A DNA stretch of 64,000 nt, taken from positions 1 through 64,000 of the forward strand of contig SBGP01000108.1 in the NCBI GenBank assembly GCA_006226595.1, read 5' to 3'. Below are positions 25,154-33,873 of the stretch, piece by piece (positions within the stretch are counted from its first letter, which is position 1; the number at the start of each line of letters is the position of its first letter). Below the pieces are notes generated by a model. The model did no database searches, was not told the DNA's origin, and was given only the letters and a program-made list of their open reading frames with translations. This DNA is from Deltaproteobacteria bacterium (GTDB lineage Bacteria; Myxococcota_A; UBA796; GCA-2862545). A program made the position numbers and the translations under genes.

Positions 25154-26459
25154 GGTGGCTCCGCGGCTGTCGCTGACGGCCCCGTCGGACCTGCCTGCAC
25201 AGCGCCTCGTCACCCCGCCGCGGGTGGTTCACCTCGTCGCTCGGGTCATCGTCGCCCTGTTTCCGGTTCTCGTGCTCATGCTGCTCTTCGTACCGTGGCA
25301 GCAGTCGGCCACCGGTAGCGGTCGCGTCGTCGCGTGGGCGCCAGAGTTCCGCGAGCAGATGGTCGAGGCGCCCATCGAGGGCCGCATCGAGCGCTGGCTG
25401 GTCCAGGAGGGCGAGGCGGTGACCGAGGGGCAGCCGCTCGTCGAGCTCGCGGACAACGACCCCGAGTGGCTGCGCCGCCTGGGCTCGCAGGCCGAGGCCG
25501 GCATGGTGGGCTTGTCCGCGGTCCAGGAGGGCGTGCGCTCGTACGAGGCCAAGCTCCTCGCCGAGCAGGCCGGCCGTGACCTCGCGCTTGCCGAGTACGA
25601 CGCGAAGATCGCGGGCCTGCTCCGCAAGCGCACCGGCGAGCAGGCGGAGCGCGACACCGCGGCGCTCCAGGAGACGCGGACCGCGACCCTCCGCGACGAG
25701 GGCATCGCCAGCCAGCGGGAGTGGGAGCTCGCCCGCCTCAAGCTCGACAAGGCCGAGGCCGCGCTGTCCGCGCGGGACGAGGAGATTGCCGCCACCCGCC
25801 GTGCCCGCGGCAAGGCGGCGGCCGATGCCGACGCGAAGATCGCCGGCGTGAAGGCCGAGCTCGAGGCCTCGCGGGCCAAGCTCGCCGACACCGAGCAGAA
25901 GCAGCTCGAGATCGAGGGCAAGGTCGCGCGCCAGGAGCGCCAGACCGTGCTCGCGCCTCGCGATGGCGTGGTGCTGGCCCTCCACGGTGGACCGGGCGGT
26001 GGCCAGGTCAAGAAGGGCGACGCGCTCGTCAGCCTCGTTCCGTCGACCACGGACCGCGCGGTCGAGCTGTTCGTCGATGGCAACGACATGCCGCTCATCT
26101 CTGCCGGTGACGAGGTGCGCCTGCTGTTCGAGGGCTGGCCGGCCCTGCAGTTCGTCGGCCTGCCGGGCGCTTCGGGCGGTACCTTCGAGGGTCGCGTGGT
26201 CCTCGTCGATCCCGCCGACGACGGCAAGGGCAAGTTCCGGGTCGTCGTCATGCCCCCCGAGGGCGCGGTGTGGCCCTCGGCGGACCGGCTGCGTCAGGGC
26301 GTGCGCGCCAAGGGCTTCGTGCTCCTCGGCCGCGTGAGCCTCGGCTACGAGGTGTGGCGCCAGATCAACGGCTTCCCGCCGCTCCCGGACGTCGACAAGG
26401 GCGAGAAGCCGAACCTGCCGAGCACCAAGAAGCCCCGTGCGCCGGCGGAGCTGAAGTGA
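25113..26459 (+). CDS. HlyD-family membrane fusion protein
   Basis: The 448-residue protein has a cytoplasmic N-terminus, one membrane helix (VIVALFPVLVLMLLFVPW, about 45-62), then a biotinyl-lipoyl-like half-domain (VEAPIEGRIERWLVQEGEAV), a long coiled-coil hairpin rich in Ala, Glu, Lys and Arg (about 125-275), the second lipoyl half (VLAPRDGVVLALHGG) and a beta-barrel end. This is the periplasmic bridge of a type I secretion system. The start overlaps the ABC gene by 41 bases, so the two are co-translated. The ATG at 25113 fits the family length; an upstream in-frame start at 25092 is possible. Confidence 0.9.
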   Translation: MEASVPVPASRPSEVAPRLSLTAPSDLPAQRLVTPPRVVHLVARVIVALFPVLVLMLLFVPWQQSATGSGRVVAWAPEFREQMVEAPIEGRIERWLVQEGEAVTEGQPLVELADNDPEWLRRLGSQAEAGMVGLSAVQEGVRSYEAKLLAEQAGRDLALAEYDAKIAGLLRKRTGEQAERDTAALQETRTATLRDEGIASQREWELARLKLDKAEAALSARDEEIAATRRARGKAAADADAKIAGVKAELEASRAKLADTEQKQLEIEGKVARQERQTVLAPRDGVVLALHGGPGGGQVKKGDALVSLVPSTTDRAVELFVDGNDMPLISAGDEVRLLFEGWPALQFVGLPGASGGTFEGRVVLVDPADDGKGKFRVVVMPPEGAVWPSADRLRQGVRAKGFVLLGRVSLGYEVWRQINGFPPLPDVDKGEKPNLPSTKKPRAPAELK

Positions 26460-27769
26460 TGCTCTGGTGGTGGCTGGCTGCGGCGCTCGCGTCGCCGCTC
26501 ACCCTCGACACGCTGCTCGACGCCGTGGACGCGCGGGTGCCCGTGCTCGCGGAGGCCGAGGCGGGTCTGGAAGCGGCGGAGGCCAAGCGCTTCGGGGCGC
26601 GCGGAGCCTTCGACCCGAAGCTGTCGGCGGCGGGTGGCGCGTACACCGGCAAGTACCCGCGCGAGTACGCGGATGTCGGCATCAAGGCGCACACGCCGCT
26701 CGGCATGGGCCTCGAGGCTGGCTACCGCGTGGGCACCGGCGACTTCCCGACCTACGACGAGCGCACGACCGCCGACCAGGGCGAGCTCCGCGTGGGCGTG
26801 TCGCTGCCGTTGCTCGACGGTCTGTGGCTCGGCGAGGCGCGCGGCGTCGCGATGGACGCCGAGCTCGTGGTTCGCGCGAAGCAGGCGTCCCTCGACGACA
26901 AGCGCGTGGCCGCAAGGGTGAAGGCCGAGGCGTCGTGGTGGAAGTGGGTCGCCGCTGGCGAGAAGCGCCGGATTGCCGAGGCCCAGCTCGCCCTCGCCGA
27001 GCAGCGGGACGGCGCTCTGCGCACCCAGGTGCGCGAGGGAGCGAAGTCTCAGCTCGATCTGCTCGACAACGAGCGGGTGCTCTTCGAGCGACGCGCCGAT
27101 CTCGCGGCGGCGGAGCGTGCCCTCGACGTGGCGGCGGTCGAGCTGTCGCTGTGGTGGCGCGATGTCGACGGCGCGCCGGTGGTGCCGACGGACGAGGAGC
27201 TGCCTCGCCTGCCCGAGCCGGCGGCCGCGGAGGTCACCGAGGGCATGGCGCTCGAGCGTCCGGATCTGCTCGCCCTTCGCGCTGAGGTCGGTCGCGCCGA
27301 GCTCGGTCAGCGCCTGGCGAACAACCGCTTGCTGCCGACGCTCGACGGCAAGGTGCAGTGGCGCCAGGACCTCACCGACGAGCCCCAGGAGTGGATTGTC
27401 GGCGCGGCCTTCGAGATGCCGCTGTGGCTGCGCAAGGAGCGTGGGTCGGTACAGGCGTCCCAGGCGTACCGGGCCGCCGCCGAAGCGCGCCTGCAGGGTG
27501 CCGAGGACCGGGCCGTCGCCGAGCTTCGCGCTGCCCAGGCCATGCGCGAGGCGGCGGCCGAGCAGCGGACCTGGCGCCTCGAGGCCCTCGACCGGGCCCA
27601 GGCCGTGCGCGAGCTTCAGGCGCGGAGCTGGGAACTCGGCGCGGACGAGCTGTTCGTCCTGCTCCAGCGTGAGCAGAAGCTGGCCGAGGCCGGCAAGAAG
27701 GCGGTCGACGCGACGCTCGAGCTGGCCATGGCCGACCTCGCGGTACGCGCGGCGGTGGCGCGACCCTAG
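26459..27769 (+). CDS. TolC-family outer-membrane protein
   Basis: This 436-residue protein starts in a TGATG overlap with the HlyD gene. It has a very short uncharged signal (MLWWWLAAALAS) and two long helical coiled-coil segments (about 140-200 and 330-420) separated by a shorter strand-rich part, the layout of TolC channel proteins. The block GVSLPLLDGLWLGEAR and its second-half counterpart AFEMPLWLRKERGSVQAS mark the internal repeat. It forms the outer-membrane duct of the three-gene secretion system. The stop is 15 bases from the convergent cupin gene. Confidence 0.85.
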   Translation: MLWWWLAAALASPLTLDTLLDAVDARVPVLAEAEAGLEAAEAKRFGARGAFDPKLSAAGGAYTGKYPREYADVGIKAHTPLGMGLEAGYRVGTGDFPTYDERTTADQGELRVGVSLPLLDGLWLGEARGVAMDAELVVRAKQASLDDKRVAARVKAEASWWKWVAAGEKRRIAEAQLALAEQRDGALRTQVREGAKSQLDLLDNERVLFERRADLAAAERALDVAAVELSLWWRDVDGAPVVPTDEELPRLPEPAAAEVTEGMALERPDLLALRAEVGRAELGQRLANNRLLPTLDGKVQWRQDLTDEPQEWIVGAAFEMPLWLRKERGSVQASQAYRAAAEARLQGAEDRAVAELRAAQAMREAAAEQRTWRLEALDRAQAVRELQARSWELGADELFVLLQREQKLAEAGKKAVDATLELAMADLAVRAAVARP

Positions 27770-27784
27770 GCCCCTGGGCGCCGG

Positions 27785-28447
27785 CTAGCCGGGCAGCGGT
27801 GGCGGCGTGGCCAGGTGGTCGCGCTTCACGTACACGGTAGCCGCGGCGGTGGCGCACACCTGGACGGGCTGGGGAGCCGGGCGACGCATCCACGTCCACG
27901 CGTCCAGGGTCTCGCCTTCGGCGACGAGCGTGCCGTCGATGACGAAGAGCTCGAAGCCACCGGGCAGATCGAGGGCCGCCCCCTCGGACAGGCGCCACAG
28001 CTCGGTGTGATCGTGATCTCCGGCGTGAACGACCAGACGCTCGCCTTCGGGCACGGGCTGCCACCTTGCGGTGCGGGTGTCGACGACATGGCTCGACCGC
28101 TCGTCGGCATGCATCCACCACAGCTTCACGAGGATGACGCAGCCGTCGTCGGTCCACGGTGCGTGGGCGCTGCCGACGCCGTTGCGCACGTAGCTGCCGA
28201 CGCCGTGATCACCGCCCGCGTCGGAGAAGGTGCCGTCGAGCACGAGGTATTCCTCGCCTCCGCCGTGTACGTGCTCGGGGAAGCGACTGCCCGGAGCGTA
28301 GCGGACCAGGCTCGTCAGGCGCGCGACCTCGTCGCCGGTGCGCTCGATGCGCTTGCGATACACGCCCGCGGCCGGGGAGGGGTCCCAGGGCAGGGCCGCC
28401 GCATGTACGGTGGCCGGCTGGCTCGGGTCGGGATGCAGCAAGCTCAC
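27785..28447 (-). CDS. Tandem cupin protein, ChrR-like
   Basis: The 220-residue protein starts at GTG 28447, overlapping the oxidase stop (GTGA). Residues about 40-120 form a cupin with the metal-binding pattern FPEHVHGGGEEYLVLDG, close to the C-terminal cupin of ChrR anti-sigma factors; a second, weaker cupin follows (HAGDHDHTELWRL...LFVIDGTLV). The N-terminal zinc-binding anti-sigma domain of ChrR is missing and no ECF sigma gene is adjacent, so it is probably not an anti-sigma factor. Coupling to a flavin oxidase points to an enzyme or small-molecule sensor in the same pathway. Confidence 0.8.
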   Translation of the reverse strand: MSLLHPDPSQPATVHAAALPWDPSPAAGVYRKRIERTGDEVARLTSLVRYAPGSRFPEHVHGGGEEYLVLDGTFSDAGGDHGVGSYVRNGVGSAHAPWTDDGCVILVKLWWMHADERSSHVVDTRTARWQPVPEGERLVVHAGDHDHTELWRLSEGAALDLPGGFELFVIDGTLVAEGETLDAWTWMRRPAPQPVQVCATAAATVYVKRDHLATPPPLPG

Positions 28448-29451
28448 AGGACCTCCAGCAGGTGCGCGGCGACGGTCTCGGCCCGCTCCACCGCCCCGTC
28501 GAGGTGTCCGGGGCTCACCCCCGAGGTCTCGGTGCTGCACAGGTGCACGCGACCGTCGAAGAGCGGCGCGCGAAGGGCGGGATGACCCATGGCGTTCACG
28601 TCGTCGCCGCCGAGCAGCGGCGCGGTCTCCGGCTCTGTCCACCACGCCTTGGCGTGCCAGGCCACGGGCTCGCCTGCTTCGGGACCGAACAGGCGGACCA
28701 GCTGGGCGCGGGCGCGAGCCTCCCAGTCTGCGCTGGCGTGTGCGCGGTGCACGAAGCCGAACAGCGCGGCGGGCTGGTGCTCGGGGCCAGACATGTCGTG
28801 GACCTCGGACATCGGGCCGACCAGGCTCGCCGCGCGGCCGCTGAGGCCTCGATCCATCCAGAACGGGCGGCGGTAGGTGGCGACGACCTTGGCGACGTCC
28901 GCCATCCACACGGCGGTCCGGGTGAGGCGGTCGCGCACGGCCGGGTCCAGCGGCGGGAGGTCGAGGCGGGTCGCGAACACCGCGGGCGGGAGGGCGACAA
29001 CCACGTGTCTGGCGGTGTGGACCTCGTGGTCGGTGTGCACGGCGAGGCCCGGCTGCTCCTGGGTGAGCCGACGCGCGGTGCGGTTCAGGGAGACGGGCAG
29101 GTCCTCGGCGAGCGCAGCAGCGATGGCTGCGGTGCCGCCGTGAATGCGGCGCTCCGGCACGACGCTTCGCTGCAGGCGGCCGCGCTGAATACCGCCGGGG
29201 GTCTCGAACTGGTCGATGCCCTCGGCGTGATGGGGAAACGTGTCCACGGCGAGCTCGGTGAGCAGCGCGTGCACGGCCCGCTCGCTGTCCCACACCCAGG
29301 TCGCACCGAGGTCGAGCCCGTCGATGCTATGGGCCCGGCCACCGACGCGGTCGCGAGCTTCGAGCACGCGCACCTGCTTGCCGGCGAAGGCGAGGCGGCG
29401 AGCGACGAGCAGGCCGGACACACCGGCACCGAGGACGAGGACGTCGAGCAT
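28444..29451 (-). CDS. FAD-dependent amine oxidase-family protein
   Basis: The 335-residue flavoprotein begins with an N-terminal dinucleotide fold (VLVLGAGVSGLLVARRLAFA) followed by VRVLEARDRVGGRA, the signature of flavin monoamine oxidases and protoporphyrinogen-oxidase-like enzymes. The C-terminus has the expected FAD-contacting block VHLCSTETSGVSPGHLDGAV. It is shorter than typical monoamine oxidases (about 450), so the substrate domain is reduced. The substrate cannot be read from sequence. It forms a two-gene minus-strand operon with the cupin protein and has a 343-base upstream gap shared with a divergent surface protein. Confidence 0.82.
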   Translation of the reverse strand: MLDVLVLGAGVSGLLVARRLAFAGKQVRVLEARDRVGGRAHSIDGLDLGATWVWDSERAVHALLTELAVDTFPHHAEGIDQFETPGGIQRGRLQRSVVPERRIHGGTAAIAAALAEDLPVSLNRTARRLTQEQPGLAVHTDHEVHTARHVVVALPPAVFATRLDLPPLDPAVRDRLTRTAVWMADVAKVVATYRRPFWMDRGLSGRAASLVGPMSEVHDMSGPEHQPAALFGFVHRAHASADWEARARAQLVRLFGPEAGEPVAWHAKAWWTEPETAPLLGGDDVNAMGHPALRAPLFDGRVHLCSTETSGVSPGHLDGAVERAETVAAHLLEVL

Positions 29452-29794
29452 GCCTGTTCGTAGCGGTCCCCGCGCCCTCGGGGCTGTCTCGCTGTGTCAA
29501 ACGCCGGGTGACGCGTCGCAGGTGCCGATCAGAGGGGAACCATTGCCGGTTTTGCAGGACGATCCGCGCTGCGATCCACACATATGTCGGGGAATGAGAA
29601 AATCGGCTCGAACCCGTGTTCATGAGGGTTTGAAGGACGTCGGGTCAAAACTGACGGCGCTGTTCAGCTGACATCCGCTTTACACCCCCGAGGGCTCCGG
29701 TTACCCGGCGCTCGCCGAGGGTGGTCCCCGCCTTTTTTGGGGGTCGCCTCGCACGTTTTCGATCATCTCTCTCGTTTTTTTCGGAGCATTTTCT
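29452..29794. other. Divergent intergenic region without a gene
   Basis: These 343 bases separate a flavin oxidase (minus) from a MYXO-CTERM protein (plus). No open frame looks coding. The last 60 bases are T-rich (runs at about 29743-29748 and 29775-29781) and end in a ribosome site (cggagc). Small inverted repeats occur (CGGCG-CT-CGCCG near 29717) but no promoter could be assigned with confidence. Confidence 0.5.
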
Positions 29795-31093
29795 ATGCGC
29801 ACTCTCTTCGTGTTTGCGGCCGCCGTGGTCTTTCCTTCTGTCGCGTTGGCGTGGGAAGACACCGTCGAGGACGTGACCCTCACCAGCTCCACCGAGCTGT
29901 ACCGCGGCGTCGAGTACACTTTCTGGCTCCCCAGCGAGGACAGCACCCTCTCGGTGCAGCTCCGCGCCGACACCCAGGGCGACCTCGACACCATCCACAA
30001 GGTGGACAGCACCCTCGCGTACGACGGCGAGGGGCTGACCCACTGGTTCAGCGGCGTGGTCGAGGGCGGTACCCAGAACCTCTCCCAGAACACGAACCTC
30101 AGCGCGACGATTCACGTCGACCTGTTCGGCATGACCTTCACCAACCAGGTGTGGTCCGAGAGCTTCGCGTGGAAGGGTGAGAGCGTGTTCGACACCGCGC
30201 TCATCCCCCAGGGCTGGGCCACCAGCACGGTTCGCGCCGTCGCCGACTCGCTGATCACCGTCGACACCAGCTTCGACGTCAGCGAGGACATCCAGCTCAC
30301 CTTCCTCGGTGAGATCGTGCCGACCTCGCAGGTCGTGCTCTCCGGCGACCACCTGGCGATCAACGGCAAGGCCACGAGCGAGCTCGACTGGGCCATGGAC
30401 ATGCCGCTGCCGGTCGTGAACCCGGGCACCATGGACATGAACGCCAACTGGACGGGCAAGGCCGATGCCACCTTCGGCATCGACCTGCTGCCGACCATTG
30501 GCGTGTGCTTCACTGACTTCGGATGCTTCGAGAGCACCTTCGCGTACAGCTGGGTGATGGCCAGCGAGACGGCCGAGGTCGTGACCCACACCACCGACTT
30601 CGACCACCACATGCCGGCGGTCGCGATGATGGACCCCACGCTGAACTTCGGCGAGGTCCTGCTCGGTGAGTCCAAGACTCTCGAGCTGTCCTTCGACAAC
30701 CACGGCCTCGTCGACCTCGAGGGCGAGGCGCTCATCGAGGGCGACGGCTTCACCCTCGACAACATCGAGGTCCTCGCGGCCGGCGGCGACAGCGGCGTGC
30801 TCCTCGTGACCTTCACCCCCGAGGAGGAGGGCACGGTCACGGGTGGCGTGACCTTCTTCACCAACGACCCGCTCAACCCCGAGATCTTCGTGCCCGTGTC
30901 CGGCACTGGCCTCGAGCCCATCGTGGTCGACCCGACCGATGGCAATGACGGCGTGGGCGACGAGGGTGGCGACCCGAGCGACCCGAACCTCCGCACCGGA
31001 TGCGCGTGCAACGCGACCCCCGCCGGTCCGCAGGGCGCCCTCGGTGGCCTGGGTCTGGTCGCGATGCTGCTCCTCCGCCGCCGCCGGAGCTGA
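29795..31093 (+). CDS. Exported protein with ASH-like domain and MYXO-CTERM tail
   Basis: This 432-residue protein has a Sec signal (MRTLFVFAAAVVFPSVALA, cut before Trp20) and a large beta-rich domain (about 20-270) without a recognised family. Next is an ASH/choice-of-anchor-D-type domain (PTLNFGEVLLGESKTLELSF to VPVSGTGLEP, about 285-375), then a Gly/Asp linker and a tail with GCACNATPAG, a Gly/Leu helix and RRRRS. That tail is the MYXO-CTERM arrangement for processing and cell-surface attachment. A ribosome site (cggagc) precedes the ATG. It is followed by hairpins and a convergent gene. Confidence 0.85.
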   Translation: MRTLFVFAAAVVFPSVALAWEDTVEDVTLTSSTELYRGVEYTFWLPSEDSTLSVQLRADTQGDLDTIHKVDSTLAYDGEGLTHWFSGVVEGGTQNLSQNTNLSATIHVDLFGMTFTNQVWSESFAWKGESVFDTALIPQGWATSTVRAVADSLITVDTSFDVSEDIQLTFLGEIVPTSQVVLSGDHLAINGKATSELDWAMDMPLPVVNPGTMDMNANWTGKADATFGIDLLPTIGVCFTDFGCFESTFAYSWVMASETAEVVTHTTDFDHHMPAVAMMDPTLNFGEVLLGESKTLELSFDNHGLVDLEGEALIEGDGFTLDNIEVLAAGGDSGVLLVTFTPEEEGTVTGGVTFFTNDPLNPEIFVPVSGTGLEPIVVDPTDGNDGVGDEGGDPSDPNLRTGCACNATPAGPQGALGGLGLVAMLLLRRRRS

Positions 31094-31104
31094 TCGCCGC
31101 GACA

Positions 31105-31123
31105 CGCGGACGCTGAGTCCGCG
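31105..31123. terminator. Hairpin between convergent genes
   Basis: Seven-base arms CGCGGAC and GTCCGCG enclose the loop GCTGA just after the stop at 31093. A second hairpin (GAGCCCG 31128-31134 with CGGGCTC 31153-31159) follows. Neither has a T tract, but the position between convergent genes supports a bidirectional terminator. Confidence 0.55.
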
Positions 31124-31173
31124 CCTCGAGCCCGTCCGCGCGCTGTCGCCGGCGGGCTCTCGTCGTGTCGGGG

Positions 31174-31662
31174 CTACAGCCCGCGGACCGCGCCGGTGAT
31201 GTGCAGGGCGTCGCCGTACTCGGTGTGGCTCACGTCGAGGGTGAGCGCGCCACCGGGACCCTTGCCGACCACGGTGCCCTTGCCGGCGTACAGGCTCGTC
31301 GGCACCTCCATGCGGTTCTCCCACCACAGCGCCTGCACCGCCTCGCTCCCGTCGTGGACCTCGAGGAGGAGGCTGTAGGTGATCTGCGTGTCGCCGGGCT
31401 CTTCGTGGGTCGACAGCCCGTGACCCACCAGCCAGTACACGGTGCCGTCGCCCGACACGGGCTTCGGCTCGAGCAGGGTGGACACGGGATCGAGCTGGTC
31501 GCCGGGCGCGCCGAGGGCCTTGTGCTTGTACGCCTTGTGCAGCGTCAGCGTGACCTCCTCGGTGGTCTGGTCGGACGCGAGCACGGTGACGTCGGCGAGG
31601 ACCTCGGGCATGCGGAGCCCTCCGGCATCAGCGGTGAGGAGTGAGGCAAAGAGCAGGATCAA
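31174..31662 (-). CDS. Small exported protein coupled to the LysM-like protein
   Basis: The 162-residue protein starts at TTG 31662, overlapping the upstream stop as TTGA. It has a short uncharged signal (MILLFASLLTADAGG) and a beta-rich mature part (VTLTLHKAYKHKALG, ITYSLLLEVHDGSEAVQALWW), with no Cys and no known family. Strict coupling to the LysM-like gene and periplasmic location suggest that the two act together, for example as an inhibitor or accessory of that protein. This is inference from arrangement only. Confidence 0.72.
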   Translation of the reverse strand: MILLFASLLTADAGGLRMPEVLADVTVLASDQTTEEVTLTLHKAYKHKALGAPGDQLDPVSTLLEPKPVSGDGTVYWLVGHGLSTHEEPGDTQITYSLLLEVHDGSEAVQALWWENRMEVPTSLYAGKGTVVGKGPGGALTLDVSHTEYGDALHITGAVRGL

Positions 31663-32804
31663 CGCGTGTTCTTGGGCCGGAAGAAGCGAATGAGCTTGCC
31701 GGAGGTGTTCTCGCTGGTGCCCTTCTTCATCAGGTGGTCGCGATGGCTCTCACCGGCGCGGTCGTTCTCGGCGCCGATGATGTCGAACTTCCACCGCTCG
31801 TGGTCCTCGTCGACATCCTCGACCTCGACGAAGGACGTGAGGATCGCGTTGTGCGACTGGTCGGACTTGGTGCCGCCGAAGCGCTGCCAGCAGTCACCAG
31901 GACGCGCATCCTTGACGCTGATCTCGTCGAACTCGCGCGACTCCTGCAGGCGACCGGCGAGCAGGTAGTGGTCGTTGCCCGTCTGGTGCGGCTTGTAGCC
32001 GGAGCTCCACACGACGTCGTGCATGTACACGGAGCACTTCCAGAACCGCGGGATCCACATGACCTTGTACTCGGTCTTGCCGTTGATCTCCTCGGAGCGG
32101 CGCTTGGACGCGCCGGCGATGGTCGGGTTCTGGGTGAGGAAGCGCCCGCCCTCGACACCCTGGGTGCCGTAGCCCTCGCCGACCTTGCCACTGGCGCGGT
32201 CGCGTGCGGTGGTGAGCAGCTTGACGTTGGGACCCTCGTTGAGCTCGCCGTACATCGCGACGGCCTCGTCGTAGCTCGCGCTCTTCTGGCGGCACTGGCC
32301 GAGGAGGATCTCGGCGGCCGAGGGAATGTAGATGGTCACACCCTCGGCGAGCTCGGTGGTCGAGGTCATCTGCGCCTCGGAGGGCGTGCCGAAGTTGACG
32401 GTCTCGATGTGCTGGTTGAACGGCACGAGGTGGTCGGGGTGCATGCCGTGGTCGCGGGCGATCTTCTTCCATGCGTCGTAGGCGTTGAGGTCCTCGGCGG
32501 TGACCTTGTACTCGGTGCCCGCGGGCAGGGTCACCTTGTCGGCCACGTCCTCGGCACGATCGCGCACGCGCTCGGGCGCGGGCGCCTGCTGCTCGGCCGC
32601 CATGCCGAGCACACCGGACAGACCCTCGGTGGTCGCCTCTTGATCGAAGCCGGAGCCGTTCAGGAACTCCCAGTAGTTCGGATCCTGGAGAACATCGTTT
32701 CCGAGCAGATCCTGCGCGTCCCGCTCCTCGTCCTGGACCGTCGTCGTCGTGGTCTCGTTGGTCGTGGTGTCGTTCTCGGCCGACGGCCGGGTGCGGTTGG
32801 GCAT
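31659..32804 (-). CDS. LysM-like protein with a Cys/His domain, possible cell-wall hydrolase or effector
   Basis: This 381-residue protein has no signal peptide. The N-terminus is low-complexity and Thr-rich (residues 1-35). A LysM-like segment follows at about 95-165 (YKVTAEDLNAYDAWKKIARD to GVTIYIPSAAEILLG), the pattern of a peptidoglycan-binding module. The C-terminal part contains DARPGDCWQRFGG, then SHNAILTSF, a Cys followed by His in the order seen in NlpC/P60 and CHAP amidases, but without a firm family match. It resembles cytoplasmically made wall hydrolases exported by non-Sec routes (contractile-injection or T6SS cargo). ATG 32804 follows a gggag site. Confidence 0.7.
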   Translation of the reverse strand: MPNRTRPSAENDTTTNETTTTTVQDEERDAQDLLGNDVLQDPNYWEFLNGSGFDQEATTEGLSGVLGMAAEQQAPAPERVRDRAEDVADKVTLPAGTEYKVTAEDLNAYDAWKKIARDHGMHPDHLVPFNQHIETVNFGTPSEAQMTSTTELAEGVTIYIPSAAEILLGQCRQKSASYDEAVAMYGELNEGPNVKLLTTARDRASGKVGEGYGTQGVEGGRFLTQNPTIAGASKRRSEEINGKTEYKVMWIPRFWKCSVYMHDVVWSSGYKPHQTGNDHYLLAGRLQESREFDEISVKDARPGDCWQRFGGTKSDQSHNAILTSFVEVEDVDEDHERWKFDIIGAENDRAGESHRDHLMKKGTSENTSGKLIRFFRPKNTR

Positions 32805-32906
32805 GGGTGCTCCCGAGGAGTGGGTGGCGTTCGGACATTATCCGCGATCTCGCCCTCGCCGTCCATGACGCGGCCCCGTCGGTCGCGGGCCCGGTTACGG
32901 GGGACC

Positions 32907-33314
32907 ATGCGCGCGCATCACCATCGCTTGCCGGTTCGCTACGCCGATACGGACGGGGCGGGACACGTGTTCTTCGCGAACTACCTCGTGTACGCCGACG
33001 AGGGGTTCACGGCGTTCCTCGACGCCATCGGCTGTCGCTACGTGGATCTCGAGGCCCTGGGTGTGTTCCTCGTGTACGCCCAGAGCTCGTGTGCGCACCG
33101 CGGAAGCGCGCGCTTCGGCGACCACCTGGACATCCACACACGGGTCACGCGGGTCGGGCGAACCAGCCTCGGGTTGGCCGTGGAGGTGCGCCGCGGGGAC
33201 GAGGTGTTGGCCGAGGTACAGCTCGTGAGTGTGTGCCTGGCACTCGACGACCGTCGACCCGTGCCGCTCCCGGAGATGCTCCGAAATGCCGTTGAAAACT
33301 GGGGCATGGAGTAG
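32907..33314 (+). CDS. 4HBT-family acyl-CoA thioesterase
   Basis: The 135-residue hot-dog protein has the 4-hydroxybenzoyl-CoA thioesterase signature RYADTDGAGHVFFANYLVY, including the active-site Asp (Asp16) and the Gly-His pair, near the N-terminus. The length is typical for YbgC/FcbC-like enzymes, which hydrolyse short or aromatic acyl-CoA thioesters in the cytoplasm. The start follows a run of Gs (acggggg). It diverges from the LysM-like gene with a 102-base gap and is followed at once by a hairpin. Confidence 0.88.
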   Translation: MRAHHHRLPVRYADTDGAGHVFFANYLVYADEGFTAFLDAIGCRYVDLEALGVFLVYAQSSCAHRGSARFGDHLDIHTRVTRVGRTSLGLAVEVRRGDEVLAEVQLVSVCLALDDRRPVPLPEMLRNAVENWGME

Positions 33315-33332
33315 GCCTTCGGCTTGAAGGCC
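33314..33332 (+). terminator. Hairpin after the thioesterase gene
   Basis: The arms GGCCTTC and GAAGGCC around GGCTT begin at the last base of the stop codon. The 179 bases up to the response regulator also contain TTGACA (33383-33388) as a possible -35 without a clear -10. Confidence 0.6.
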
Positions 33333-33493
33333 CCTAGGCGATGCATTACGCTTCTGGGCATGGGGATGCGTGCGGAGGGATGTTGACACGGCACCACCGC
33401 CGGGCTCGCTGACGCAGGCGTCCGAGGTTCGTTTCGCGCGGCTGTTCTGATGCAGTTCTTCCGCGCGCTGACCGATTGCATGCGGAGAGTCTG

Positions 33494-33859
33494 ATGATGG
33501 AGCCTTGCACCCTCGTGGTCGACGACAGCCAGTCCAGCCGGCGCCTGCTCTCGGCGTTGTTGAGGCGCGAGGGCTACCTCGTGACGACGGCTGCTTCCGC
33601 CAGCGAGGCGCTCGTGCTCGCCGCGACCTCGGAGTTCGCGCTCGTGTGCACGGATCTCGAGCTGCCGGGCATGGATGGCTGCGCGTTGACGCGTGCGCTG
33701 CTCTCACGCTTTCCGGGCGTTCCAGTGGTGGCGGTCACCGGGCACGGCTGTGGCCCGCGGCTCGTGGACGCCATGGCTTCCGGCTGCCGCGGTCACATCG
33801 CCAAGCCGCTCAACGTGCGGACCTTCGGGGGAGACCTGGCCCGGATCCTCGCCGCCTGA
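33494..33859 (+). CDS. Stand-alone response regulator receiver
   Basis: The 121-residue single-domain receiver carries the acidic pair Asp10/Asp11, phosphoacceptor Asp54 (VCTDLELPGMDG), Thr82 (AVTGHG) and Lys104 (AKPLN). No output domain follows, so it works by protein contact or in a phosphorelay, as CheY or Spo0F do. The ATG at 33494 (or 33497) follows a ggagag site. No histidine kinase is nearby. Confidence 0.88.
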   Translation: MMEPCTLVVDDSQSSRRLLSALLRREGYLVTTAASASEALVLAATSEFALVCTDLELPGMDGCALTRALLSRFPGVPVVAVTGHGCGPRLVDAMASGCRGHIAKPLNVRTFGGDLARILAA

Positions 33860-33873
33860 GCGCGAACCGGCGG

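Noticed and set aside
29743-29760. T run and G run (ccttttttggggg) considered as a terminator
   Set aside because: It lies between two divergent gene starts where no transcript should end, and no stable stem precedes the T run in the plus direction.
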